Source: Eopsaltria australis
Taxonomy: Eukaryota; Chordata; Aves; Passeriformes; Petroicidae
DNA length: 64,000 nucleotides
Direction: 5' to 3'
Assembly (NCBI GenBank): GCA_034509425.1
Contig: JAVTVJ010001824.1
Coordinates: forward strand, 18,903 to 82,902
Shown here: piece after piece, positions 46,772 through 56,523 of the stretch
Numbering within the stretch: position 1 is the first letter of the stretch
Layout of the letters: the number at the start of each line of letters is the position of its first letter
Notes under the pieces: model-generated
Database searches by the model: none
Told to the model about the DNA's origin: nothing
The model's input: only the letters and a program-made list of their open reading frames with translations
Program-made: the position numbers and the translations under genes

Positions 46772-47292
46772 TGTTGCCTTTTCCCCCAGCCTGGAAAAGA
46801 AACTCGAGATCATTTTAGCAAGGAGGACATATAAAAGGGGATCTTTATTTTGAAGGTCTTCAGGAGCACTTATGGAAAGGTGTCCATAAAAGCCCAGCCC
46901 CTCCAGGGCTGAGGACATATTTATAGCTTTTAGGAAATTAGCATAATTGATTAAAAGCACCAATAAGGAGCACAAGTGGTGATTCAATTCCCCCCACGTC
47001 CAGCCCCTTCTGTGGAGCCCCCCTCTCAGCACCGGCTCTACTTTGTTGATGAAAATGCACCTCAGAGTTGTTCTCGGCCTTGGTTCCCAGGAAGAACCAA
47101 GATAGGACAGGGCCTTGCACCACCCAGGGCTTGGAGCTCTGCAATTTGTTTTGTCTTTCTGCTTAGGGAAAGGCTATGCAAAGGTACTGGAAAAACTAGC
47201 TATTAATACAGTAGGCTACAGAGCTACAAATAGATGGGCAGAGAGCACAGAGAACATAGAAAAGAAAAAAAGGCAGAAACCAAACGGCTTCA
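46772..47292 (-). repeat. 5' LTR of the class I provirus
   Basis: Nearly identical to 43,566-44,087. On the minus strand the sequence right after it reads CTTATTTGGCACACCCAGAA, so the likely primer-binding site begins TGGCACACCC; the tRNA was not identified. Confidence 0.92.
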
Positions 47293-47928
47293 TTTATATA
47301 TATATTTATAAAGTCCACTGAGACTGGCTAGTGTTGATTGGAGCAATAAGGAATAGCTGCTAGAGGCTGGCTAAATATGATGGATGTGCATCAGCTGACT
47401 CTCAGCCACCTCTGGTTTTACAGAACTTGGAAAGCATTTCCATATAAACCCAGATATCCTCCTGCAATATCGAGATCTGGCTTTTACTTGGCACTAATTG
47501 CTATTAGTTCATAATGCAGCCAAATTAAGGCAGAGTTGCCACACAGAATTACCATACTCATGATTTCTCAACAAAACCTGAAGGTGAAGCAAAGATGCAG
47601 TCCACAATCATTTGGGGATAAGGGATATAAGATTCGCTCATTACCAATCTTAATTTTTACCGTTTCTTATTAAAAGATCTTTTTTATTCCACTGTTGTTG
47701 GGTTTATTATGTGGTTTCGTATTCAGATCCATCATCAACCCCACATCATCTCTCTCACCTCAATGCCCCTTTCAATGCCCAGGAGCTTGGTGCCCATGTT
47801 TCACACCCAGAGGGAAAGCAGAGTGCATTCAGCCTGTTTGCTGGCATGGCACCATTTCAATCAGCCACTAATCACTGAAACAGACCCCAGCTAAACCCGC
47901 ATCAGGGTTGAACTGATCCAGACTTGCC
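47293..47928. other. No feature seen
   Basis: AT-rich flank of the provirus without a recognisable gene or repeat. Confidence 0.4.
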
Positions 47929-48318
47929 TGTCCCCAGGTCTGACTCTGACTCCCTGTCGCAAGGTCAGACACGAAAGAATCAGGCACTCAGTCAGGTCAC
48001 AGAGCCACCAAGGCCTGGCCGAGAGAGGAAGAGCCCAGCCTCTCTTTATTCTTACATTTATAAACCTTTTCATGTACAATCATGGATTGGACAATGAGGT
48101 TGCCACCTCTTCAATTCTATGGGTGAGAAACACAGTCCATCAACCTTCTCCGCCCTCGGGAAAGGAATGACAAACAACATTCAATGTACAAAACAATCCT
48201 TGGCCAGTTAGACAAACGTGGACTGTGTTTACATAAAATCTAGGAGAACCTTTGGTGCCAAGTATCAACACAGCACACTGTAAAAATCAGGGCGACACTC
48301 CTCCCCAGCCCCACTGAC
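47929..48318 (-). mobile_element. Probable solo LTR, ALV-type layout
   Basis: On the minus strand a TATA box (GGTTTATAAATG, complement of about 48,055-48,066) is followed within about 15 bp by AATAAA (complement of 48,045-48,050), the short-R layout of alpharetrovirus-like LTRs. The left end TGTCCCCAGG is plausible. The right end is uncertain and no target-site duplication was found. Confidence 0.5.
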
Positions 48319-49526
48319 CAGAACACGGCCCATGGATTGGATTTTTCTCACTAGATATTGGTTGTTTAGAGTACAGAAAAGTTCCACATGTTCAGGAGAT
48401 TTGGATCAAAGCACAGTCAGAAACAAAAGCAATTTATTCCAGAAATCTGAGGGTTACATTGGATTAAAAGTTGAATTATTGGTTGATACTCACATTTCCA
48501 GTGTTGAGACATCTCATTCAGTCTGATCCTTTTCCACCTGGCCTTAGGACTGTCTTTGCCCACTTTTATCCTTGGTCACTGACTGCAGAGTGGCCTTTGT
48601 ATCACAGGAATATTCTGTGAGCAGCAGAAAGAAATTGATTTTGTAGGGAAGAACCACCTAATGTGATGGAGGTGTCTCCTGCATGGGAAGATAAATGGCA
48701 GCTTAAAAGTGCAGTATCTTTGTTTCATTAAACAGAAACATCATAAAAACAGAAATTATTATCCACAGAGGAAAATTTCTGAGAAATACGAAGGACCGAT
48801 CTGAGATGACATGATGTGTTCTGCCATGACAGGCCTCTCCTGCAGCATTAATTAGAAAATAATCAAACCAGAGTTAGGTGTGTGTTAGGCACATGTTCTT
48901 TCCTCCTGCAAAACCTTTAAAGCCCTTTTCCTGGGTCTCTTTGTAGTTGATCTCCATATCAAATTTTTATGTCTTAGTTCAGGCAAGATCAGGCCCAAGA
49001 ACCACAAAAGGTCAAAGCATAACAGATTGAAATAGATTTGCAAGTGCTCTGTAGGTTTTTCTTTCCAGTTTTTTCCAGAACCTAACAGGAGAGCCAGAGA
49101 GAGTTGAGTTGTACCTAAACAATGAGAAAACAAGAACTGACAGCTACAAGTGCAGCAGCCAATACCCCACAGACTCTGTTCCTCTGGGAACACAGATAGA
49201 AACACTTCAGCTTTGTGATGTGGCTTTTCCAAAAACATTAACCACAGATTTCTCCTCCTGGCAGGTGAGCTGCTTTATTTTACTTCATTCCTCTGTCTCT
49301 TCTTCCAGATGATTTTGTCCTCTGACACCTGCACAGGTCGGACTTCTCTTTAAAGGAGATGTATCAGCCTATGAAGTGCATGGGTTATTGGAAGAGAAGA
49401 TCAATTCCAAGACATTTTTGTATTCTTGAAAAAAACCTGCTACACCTGAAACAGGCCTGGAACAAATGTTATTTCCTGGGGCTCAATCCACATTCTTTAG
49501 TATTTTGTGTGTGGAGAATGTGTGGG
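48319..49526. other. No gene seen
   Basis: No open frame with a recognisable domain and no clear repeat. Confidence 0.4.
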
Positions 49527-51132
49527 TGTCTTGGGTTAGGCCGCAGGGGTCAAAATCTAGGAAGTGATCTATGCTGCAGGAGGGAATATAACTTCCTTCC
49601 TGGGAGAGAGAGCTAATAATTAGGTAGTTTTAAGGATTGATACTGAGGTGAACCAATTAAAAAGTTGATTTGCCTTCGGGGAAAAAACTATATATAAGTA
49701 GAAACTTTTTGAAGTACTTTTTCTTTTTGGACCTGCTGCTGTGGAGAGAGGAGCATCTCCTGCTTCTCTCCCTGGTAGGGCCTCAGCCCCACCCCTCCTT
49801 CCAAGGAGGGATGGAGGGGGAAGAGAGGTTTTATGGCAGCTGTGCCGCTGCAGCCGGGAATGGGGGAGGAAACAGTTGGAATGTTCAGCAGATCCAGCTC
49901 AGCCGGTGTGTCAGCTACACGGGACAGGGCCAGGCCCCTGCTCCGGGCCAGGCAAGGACCGGGCCGCACTCCATCCAGCTCGGGCCAGGCCCTGCCCTGT
50001 CACCCTGGGCCCAGATGGCCCCAGCAGGCCGAGCCAGCTCCGCAGAGCCGGGCACAGAGACTCTGAGAGCTTCTGCCATCCAGCTCGGACCTTTCTGAGC
50101 CAAGCACAGAGACTCTGAGAGCTTCTGCCATCCAGCTCGGACCTTTCTGAGCCAAGCACAGAGACTCTGAGAGCTTCTGCCATCCAGCTCGGACCTTTCT
50201 GAGCCAAGCACAGAGACTCTGAGAGCTTCTGCCATCCAGCTCGGGCCTGTTCAAACAGCCCGGCAGAGAGGACGGGATCCTCACACTGCCAGAGAGAGAG
50301 AGACAGAGATTAACCCTATCCATGCCTGGACTCAACTTACAGACACCCATCCTTCCTCGCAAAGAGAAGAACAAGTGAGGACATCTACAGAAATGCAACA
50401 TAAAGACTTTACAGTCAGTGAGGAAAGCAGAACTGATACCGAGAGGGAGGTGCATGGGAAGTGCTTCAAGAGTGAAGCTAAAAACTCTTTAGAGAGAGGA
50501 GAGGCTGTAACCCAGAGCCCTGGTCCTGGGGGGAATGCCAGAGAACCTGACTTGTCAGGAGAGCTGGTGTTGCTAAGCACAAAAGAAAAGATTTTCTTTG
50601 TTACTGCAATTGAACTGTGCATCCTTAAAACAAGTACCCCATAGACTGTTCAGAACCCACCGTAGTGGCTGTGGGAAGGCTACTAGTGTAAGAAAGATCC
50701 ACCATTAAGCTAGGCTTTGCTCCAGGCGGTGGATAATAATGAAGCAGAAGACCCATAAAAACTGTATTTTTCTTACACAAAATCCATGGTGTCAACAAAA
50801 TAAACTTCTCTCCCTAAATGAACTGGAACAAGAGCTATTTCTGAGGAAGTAAACTGACTGGAAGTCAAAGTGATGTCTTTTGTATATTGTCAAAGGGAAT
50901 GAAATAGAGAAGTGAGAGAAAGAGAAGTAGTCTGAAGAGTTTGTTCTAGTTTTTCTTTTTTTTTCTCTTTCCCTTTGTCTTAAGTAGATGAATAAAGTTT
51001 CTTTGTACTTTATAATGTTTGAGCCTGCTTTGCCTACTCCTAATCCTCATCTCACAACAAACAAGCAAGTAATTTCAGTAAGTGTACTAGCATTTAACCA
51101 CAAACCTGAATAAGCAAACTGAAACCACTACA
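49527..51132 (+). mobile_element. Long LTR-like element, 1.6 kb, with 5-bp target duplication
   Basis: Starts TGTCTTGGG and ends CCACTACA, and is flanked by GTGGG on both sides (49,522-49,526 and 51,133-51,137), so it has TG...CA ends and a 5-bp duplication as in ERVL-type elements. A TATA box, TATATATAAG, lies near 49,690 and AATAAAGTTTC near 50,991, both on the plus strand. No pol or gag is seen, so it is either a very long solo LTR or a non-autonomous element. The middle holds a 52-bp minisatellite. Confidence 0.7.
50046..50248. repeat. 52-bp minisatellite, about four units
   Basis: Units contain CCATCCAGCTCGGACCTTTC and AGCACAGAGACTCTGAGAGC. The unit length is not a multiple of three, so each unit is read in a different frame; the overlapping open frames here are by-products of the repeat. 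Confidence 0.95.
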
Positions 51133-51717
51133 GTGGGATTATCTGTGCTCATGAGGCAATTCTTTCCCCATCCAGAGGATGACAGCCTGAGCTCAGATAT
51201 TCAACTGTGCTTTAAGCTTCTTCACCAAATCTCTCTGTTCTCCATGACTGTTGGGTGTATATTTTTGGGCATGTCACCAGAGTCTTACATTCCCTTTAGA
51301 GTGACCCCGCATTGATTTTAGAGAAAACATGGATGGTTTCTTTGGCCATGGAATAGACATTGACACATGCAGTATGATCAAGTTTCTTGTCCTGCTCCAA
51401 GCCCTGGCAGAGCTGATCAACATTTAGCAAGGTTTGTCACAAGTTGCTACAGTGGGAAAGCAACTTAGGAAAATTCCTGAAGCTTTAAGTTTTGCTCAAA
51501 ACAACTGTAATCAACCTGGAGATGCTTCAGTGGTCTCAGACCTGGAAGAGAGGTTTATTGCTGAAGCTGGACACAAGGAATGCACAATTTATGAACCACA
51601 AGGTCATCATGCAGAAGCCTGGGATAAAGAGGAAACTAAGAAAGACAACTCAGCAATAGTACTGTAATCCCATTGTCCTGCCTACAGAGTTAATGTCTTC
51701 TCAGTCGCTCTTCCAGT
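51133..51717. other. Stretch with unidentified open frames
   Basis: A plus-strand frame ending at 51,667 reads EAGHKECTIYEPQGHHAEAW before a run of acidic and lysine residues and a stop at NSAIVL. An upstream frame (51,133-51,315) reads VGCIFLGMSPESYIPF. They could belong to a decayed retrocopy, but I recognise no parent gene. Confidence 0.25.
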
Positions 51718-52236
51718 GCTGTGGTTTGGATTTGGAATGAGAATGGTGTTGAGAACACCATGTTGAGAAGGTTTGGGTTTTGCCAAGTCGTGTTTATCCT
51801 GAGTCAAGGACTTTGTTTTTCCTTGTCTCCTGCTCTGCCACTGGGAGGATCCCAAAAGAACCTGCCAGGGAGCACAGCTGGCACAGGGGACCTAAACTGA
51901 CCAAAGGGACATTTCACACCACACAACATCGTGCCTGGGATATAAACTGGGAGGAATTGCCCAGAAGGGCAGCTGATCTTGCCTGGGGAAGGAGGCTCTG
52001 GCATCAGTCCCCAATGGTGTGCAATTGCATCACTTGTTTGGTTCCTTTTCATTATCATTATTCATTACTACTATTGTTGTATTTTATTTCTTTTCAATTA
52101 TTAAACTCTTCTTAATTTGACACACAAGTTTAACTTCAAATCTGCTCCCCATTCCACCAGTGGGGGGGGCGGGAGGAAGAGGTGGTTGAGCAAGCAGCTG
52201 CATGGTGCTTAATTTCCATCTTGGTTTCAACCACAA
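51718..52236 (+). mobile_element. ERVL-type solo LTR
   Basis: Contains GACCAAAGGGACATTTCACA, CATCGTGCCTGGGATATAAA, then ATTATTAAACTCTTCTTAAT, a G-run near 52,163-52,170, and an end resembling GGTTTCAACCACA. This block order is that of common songbird ERVL LTRs and matches the fragment at 13.0-13.2 kb. No target duplication was found. Confidence 0.55.
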
Positions 52237-53418
52237 TACCTCTCTCTATCTGGGGAAGAGATAATAAAAAGACTGAAAACGTGGACTCATTAGCACGAGA
52301 AGCAAGAAGTCAATAAGAAGAAAGAAGCAATAGAAGACAGAACACTAATTAATGAGGAGCATGATGCAATTTATAGCCAATGAACGTTCATTTCTTTGGT
52401 TGCTAAAATGTATAAATAGTGCAAAGTTCTGAAAGTGTGTCTGCGTGTTTAGAGGAGGGCTGTACTAAAGCAATGTGTGCTTTCTAATGCTAGAAGTGGC
52501 ATCAGAGAGCTTGATTGATCCTGATGTTTGCAGTGACAGTGCTGGCTATGACACTTTGGTCCGGCAGCTCTCAGCACTCTCGAACACTAAAAACAGGAGA
52601 CCCTCCTTGCTGAAGCCATTGTTGGGAAGGTGTCAACAGCACACAGCTGGAGCTGCTGTATCCCTGCTCAGGCAGAGGGTCCTGCTCCAGCTGGCACAGC
52701 CCCCCCACCCCGAGCACCCCTGACAGTCCATCACTTCAGACTCTAAAAGCCCTGTCCCACTCTGGAACAGGACAGACTCCTAATACTCCCCTTCTCAGAG
52801 TGTGTGTGGACATTCCTCCCTTGACTGCGGACACCCAGCAAGGTTTTGCCTTGAGACTCAGAAAAAGAAACATGGCCAGGGCCGTTGGCAAGGGTAAATA
52901 ATATCAATCTCTACTTAACCTTTATTTTTCTAACTTTAATGTAACTGCTTACAAATACTGTTCTGTACTAAGAACAATAACTATCTACAATGTGAATATC
53001 TATCTCCAATGTGACTATCTATCTACAACGTGACTATCTATCTACAACGTGACTATCTATCTACAACGTGACTATCTATCTACAACGTGAAATAAAGAAT
53101 TCTAATTAAAGCCTTTTAGCCTAATCATTAGCATCACCATCCATTTAAATAAAACATTCCCTCATGCTTGAGATGGTGTGCAGAAAACAAGGAGACCTTG
53201 GCTAAAAAACGCAGTGCTAATCTTCCGTTGTGCTTCAGCCAGGACCACAGCCTGAGCCCAGCAGTGCCAGAGTGCCTTGAGTGCTTCTCTGGGCATCTCT
53301 GGGGCATGGAAACCCTCCTGTTCCTCGCTGAAGGGCTCTGGAGCTTTGAGCACTGCACACAGCGGCTGCAGAGACCGTAGCCCAGCCCTGGGCATCTCCT
53401 CTGCCCTCTCCACCTCGC
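52237..53418. other. Downstream region of the unrecognised gene
   Basis: Contains the 19-bp tandem repeat listed next. AATAAA on the minus strand (complement of 52,921-52,926) could serve the gene that ends at 53,419. Nothing else is recognised. Confidence 0.4.
52981..53089. repeat. Tandem repeat, 19-bp unit
   Basis: About five units of GTGACTATCTATCTACAAC, the first two slightly diverged. Confidence 0.92.
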
Positions 53419-54274
53419 TCAGGTTTGCTGCCGAGCAGCCCTGAGCACTGCAGCCCGCTTCAAGCTGCTGCTGGAGGGCTCTGGAGCTGCACTGCCAACA
53501 GGGCTTTGGTCCCAGCATGCAGGACTCGCTGTCTGCATCCTCCTCTTCTTGGCTGGTGGTTTGTAGTCCGTGTGCTGCACGAAGCGGCTGCGGAGGTCGT
53601 AGCCGCCGCGCACGGATCTGCTCATCCCCCTCTTCCTCTTCTCCGGAGCAGCCTCGGGGGCACGAGCCCCCTCCAAGCTCCTGTTGGAAGGCTCTGGAGC
53701 TGCATCATCCCTGGGAGCTTGGCCACAGCTTGGAGGGTCAGCTTCCCTCTCTGTGGAGTGCTCACAGCCTGTGGTGCCCACAGAGGAGCTGTGGCCATCA
53801 CTGCCCAGCAGCTGGGATCTGTTCAAGTCCTGCTCGCTGCCAGGCTCCTCCAGCACCACATCCTGCAAAGAGAGCAGTGAAGAGTTCCTGCCCTTCTCTC
53901 CTCAAAGGACCAGGGTCAGTGGGGAACCCCCAGAAGGTCTGAGAGTGGACATTTCAGAGCCGCCAAAGAGCCAAAGGTGCACAAATGGCATGGATCCAGG
54001 CGGGATGCTTTGAGAGGAAGCAGCATTGTGGCTGTGAAAATGCTGCAGTGTGGCAGAGGGAGAAGGAGAAATGCTGAGCTCCTAGAAGGAAATCCAATGC
54101 CCCTCTAGTGCCCTGACCCACATCCCCAGAGTTACCTTGGTGCTGCCAGGCAAACCCTGAGGGCCATCAGAAGCCACCTGCTTGCTGCTGGCTGCCCACT
54201 GACTGAGCAAGGAAGGGCTATATGGTGGTGCCGGTGAGGAAGAAGCCCTTTCTCCAATCTTCAGATCAGAGCAT
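53419..54274 (-). CDS. Unrecognised gene, last two coding exons; basic nuclear-type C-terminus
   Basis: Two minus-strand exons fit together: 54136-54274, with a strong acceptor (pyrimidine run, then CCAG) and donor GTAAC, and 53419-53862, with acceptor TTTGCAG, joined in phase 0. They give 46 + 147 residues, ending at a TGA or equivalent stop at 53,419. The first exon enters in phase 2, so more exons must lie 5'. Residues rich in Ser, Pro and Glu lead to a basic part, KRKRGMSRSVRGGYDLRSRF, and then KPPAKKRRM, both looking like nuclear localisation signals. The motif AAPEPS-S-SL occurs twice (PEPSNRSLEGA and PEPSSSSLKRA), an internal duplication. I do not recognise the protein. The 5' side is cut by the LTR junction 115 bp upstream, so the gene is probably truncated. 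Confidence 0.55.
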
Positions 54275-54389
54275 CTGGAAAAAAAAAAGAATTATCTCAG
54301 TTTGGGGCTGTTGTTGCAGCCTTCTCAGGGATTCAGTGATTTTCTTGGAGAGGTTTGTATGTGAGAGAGAAAAATTAACCGAAGCCACT

Positions 54390-55020
54390 TGTTATTATTT
54401 TGTCCAGTGTCCCCGGCCTCCTGCCGGTGGTTGCCTTTTGCTATCCGCTTGTCCTCCAATACCCTAACCCTGAGGTGGGCAGACGAGGGAACCACAGGGG
54501 TTCAGCAGAAGCTAGAGGCGTCGGAGGGTCGAGGGTTATTCCTTTGGATCACCAGACTGGCAGCGAAGAAACAGGAGCGACTCTTAGCTCGGCAACAGAG
54601 AGGCTTTTATTCTGCTCTGGATCCGGGGGCCAAGAGCCCCGAACTGGCGTCGTGCATGAACTTAAATACAACAGAGTTAAACCAATCAAAGGTCGGGAGT
54701 GGGGAGGAGTTAGGGAGGGACTGGGGCATAACAACCATAGGGAAGAGAGGAAGGCAGGAGACAGGGGTGAACAACAAATCAACAACTGTGGAACACACAA
54801 CTTTCCAGAACTGGGTATGAACTCAGAATAAGAGGGACAAACAATAAACCCAATAACAATAAAGTAGGAGTAACTTGGGGAGTGGCCCTGTTAGGGGCTA
54901 AACCATTTCTAAGCTAAGCCTAGTTTCTAGGCTTGGGGGAACTCCTCAACAGGTGGACTAATCCACCAGGAACCAGCTACAGGTTTTAGGGGCTTCATCT
55001 CTAGAGAGACAACCCCAACA
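54390..55020 (-). repeat. 3' LTR of the class II provirus (631 bp)
   Basis: On the plus strand starts TGTTATTATTTTG and ends ACAACCCCAACA. On the minus strand the TATA-type box TATTTAAG is the complement of 54,661-54,668, and AATAAA is the complement of 54,606-54,611, about 50 bp downstream, giving a short R. The last part of the env frame lies inside this LTR. Confidence 0.95.
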
Positions 55021-56243
55021 TCTCCCGCTTTTCTTTTTCTTGAGAGGGTTTTTTGTACTAAAGAAACAAGAATATTTTTTAAACATGCCAACATGATAAG
55101 AACAATAACTATAACCATGAGTACCCACAGAAGAGACTTGACGTTGTCCACACCCCATCTCGAGATGCCCATATTGTCCAATAAATTCTGCAGCCAGTCT
55201 TTGCCTTCAGTTTTAAGTTGTCGGAGTTGATCTTTCATTTCTTGCATGGTGGCATGGATGCTTTTCCAATTCGAGGTTAAGTTCAGACAGCAGAGACCCT
55301 CGAACTCCTCGCACCCGTGCCCATGGGCGACGAGCACAAAGTCGATCGCCGCCCGATTTTGGAGGGTAGCGTGCTTGGTGGTTTCCTCGTCTTCCAGTAG
55401 TTGGGACAATGCACGGGACATGAGGTTGGCTTATTTACCAAGCCAACGCTCCAGGTGTGATAATTCCCCCAACGCCTTCGCAGCTGCCACCCAGGGCACA
55501 AAGATGGAGGCAGCCACCCTCTTAGAAAAGCTCCAGTCAACAATTTGGCTATCGCAATCTGGACCCCAATTCTTCCATTCACGTTTCTGGCGAGCCTGAT
55601 CATATTCTTTGCGCCAATTAAGAATTTGAGTTTTGTTGGGGGTCAGGAGGGTTAACTTGCCCAACGTGCATGGCCCACCTCGAAGACGGGATGCTATCCC
55701 AGCCCAAACCCGGTTGCCGCAGATGAGAAACACTCCACTAGGGAGTGCTCTTGGGACATTACTGGACTTACAAAGTCTGTTTGTGGTGTAATTACACCAA
55801 AAAGCTGAATTATAAGCCCAATCAGTGGGGTCTACATTTTTGTAAGGGTAACGTTTTTGAACGGGGTTTTGAAGCCAATCCCGTGCTTTTACTTGATATC
55901 CAAAATTCACGCAATATGCTGCTTTGGAGGACCCCAGCAGGTCCAATTCCTGGGGTTCCTCTGGTGTTCCCTGCAAGGTTCTAGTCCAGGAATCCCAAGT
56001 ATGTACTGGGTTGGGCTTTTTACCTGCAAATGGGTAGGCGTTCATTTGCAGGGGGATACCCACCAGGCATGTCGACATTGGGTCTGCTGCAGCATCCATG
56101 CCGAGGCAAAGGCTGTCCTGCCAAAGCGACTTTGCAAGGGTAATCCACACCTTTTCTTTGGGCTGCTGGACGAGCCACTCGGTTGTCTCTGGCAGGGTGC
56201 TCCCTGTCAGGAACAGTAGGAACAGAACGTTTTGGGGCATCAT
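54927..56243 (-). pseudogene. env: Retroviral env of the class II provirus, one in-frame stop
   Basis: Envelope glycoprotein reading of 439 codons including one internal TAA at 55,431-55,433; otherwise no break. It opens with a hydrophobic leader (VLFLLFLTGSTLP). The surface part is short, with few Asn-x-Ser/Thr sites. A hydrophobic stretch after SKR (ASIFVPWVAAAKALG) looks like a fusion peptide. The transmembrane part has RAAIDFVLVAHGHGC and the CX6CC motif CEEFEGLCC, as in alpharetroviruses, then a membrane span LLWVLMVIVIVLIMLACL. The stop lies between the fusion-peptide-like stretch and the CX6CC region, so the frame as it stands cannot give a full envelope. The C-terminus crosses the polypurine tract and ends inside the LTR. 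Confidence 0.85.
55021..55041 (-). promoter_or_regulatory. Polypurine tract of the class II provirus
   Basis: On the minus strand AAGAAAAAGAAAAGCGGGAG directly precedes the LTR start TGTTGGGG. It primes plus-strand synthesis in retroviruses. Confidence 0.85.
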
Positions 56244-56523
56244 CTCGTCTGGGGTCTCAACTTGTGGGTTGGTATGTCTAAGAGTAAACAGTAATATTAC
56301 ATATTTAATTCCAAACTCTTCCCACCTACACCCAACATACTCCCACCTTCATTCCCCCTTTTCTTTTACTAACAGAATTACAACAAATGAGATTTTGAGG
56401 GGATAAGGAGAGGTTAATGATGGGGTAGGCTAAGGGAAAAGGGTTATTCAAAAGATCTTAGTGTCTCAGACGCTGTTATGTCTTGCTCGGTGTGTAGGTC
56501 TCGTGCTGGTGTTCGAAGCCTGA

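Larger units (their letters stand above)
43566..47292 (-). mobile_element. Class I (gammaretrovirus-like) endogenous provirus, decayed
   Basis: Two LTRs of about 521 bp enclose 2.7 kb. The element reads on the minus strand. The purine run AAAAAAGGGGGGAA (complement of 44,088-44,101) directly before the left LTR is its polypurine tract. The flanking 4 bp are TATA and TTTA, near-matching as expected for a 4-bp duplication in a TA tract. By eye the LTRs differ at about ten places. The interior keeps only degraded pol (RNase H to integrase end) and lacks intact gag or env. The region after the right-hand LTR (46,080-46,771) is noncoding leader. A CpG-rich block lies between leader and pol. Confidence 0.9.

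Noticed and set aside
49670..50455. Overlapping frames of 77-151 codons on both strands
   Set aside because: Created by the 52-bp repeat, whose length is not a multiple of three, and by GC-rich LTR sequence.
54389..54831. 143-codon plus-strand frames also seen at 58,965-59,396
   Set aside because: These are readings of the LTR in antisense, present twice only because the LTR is.
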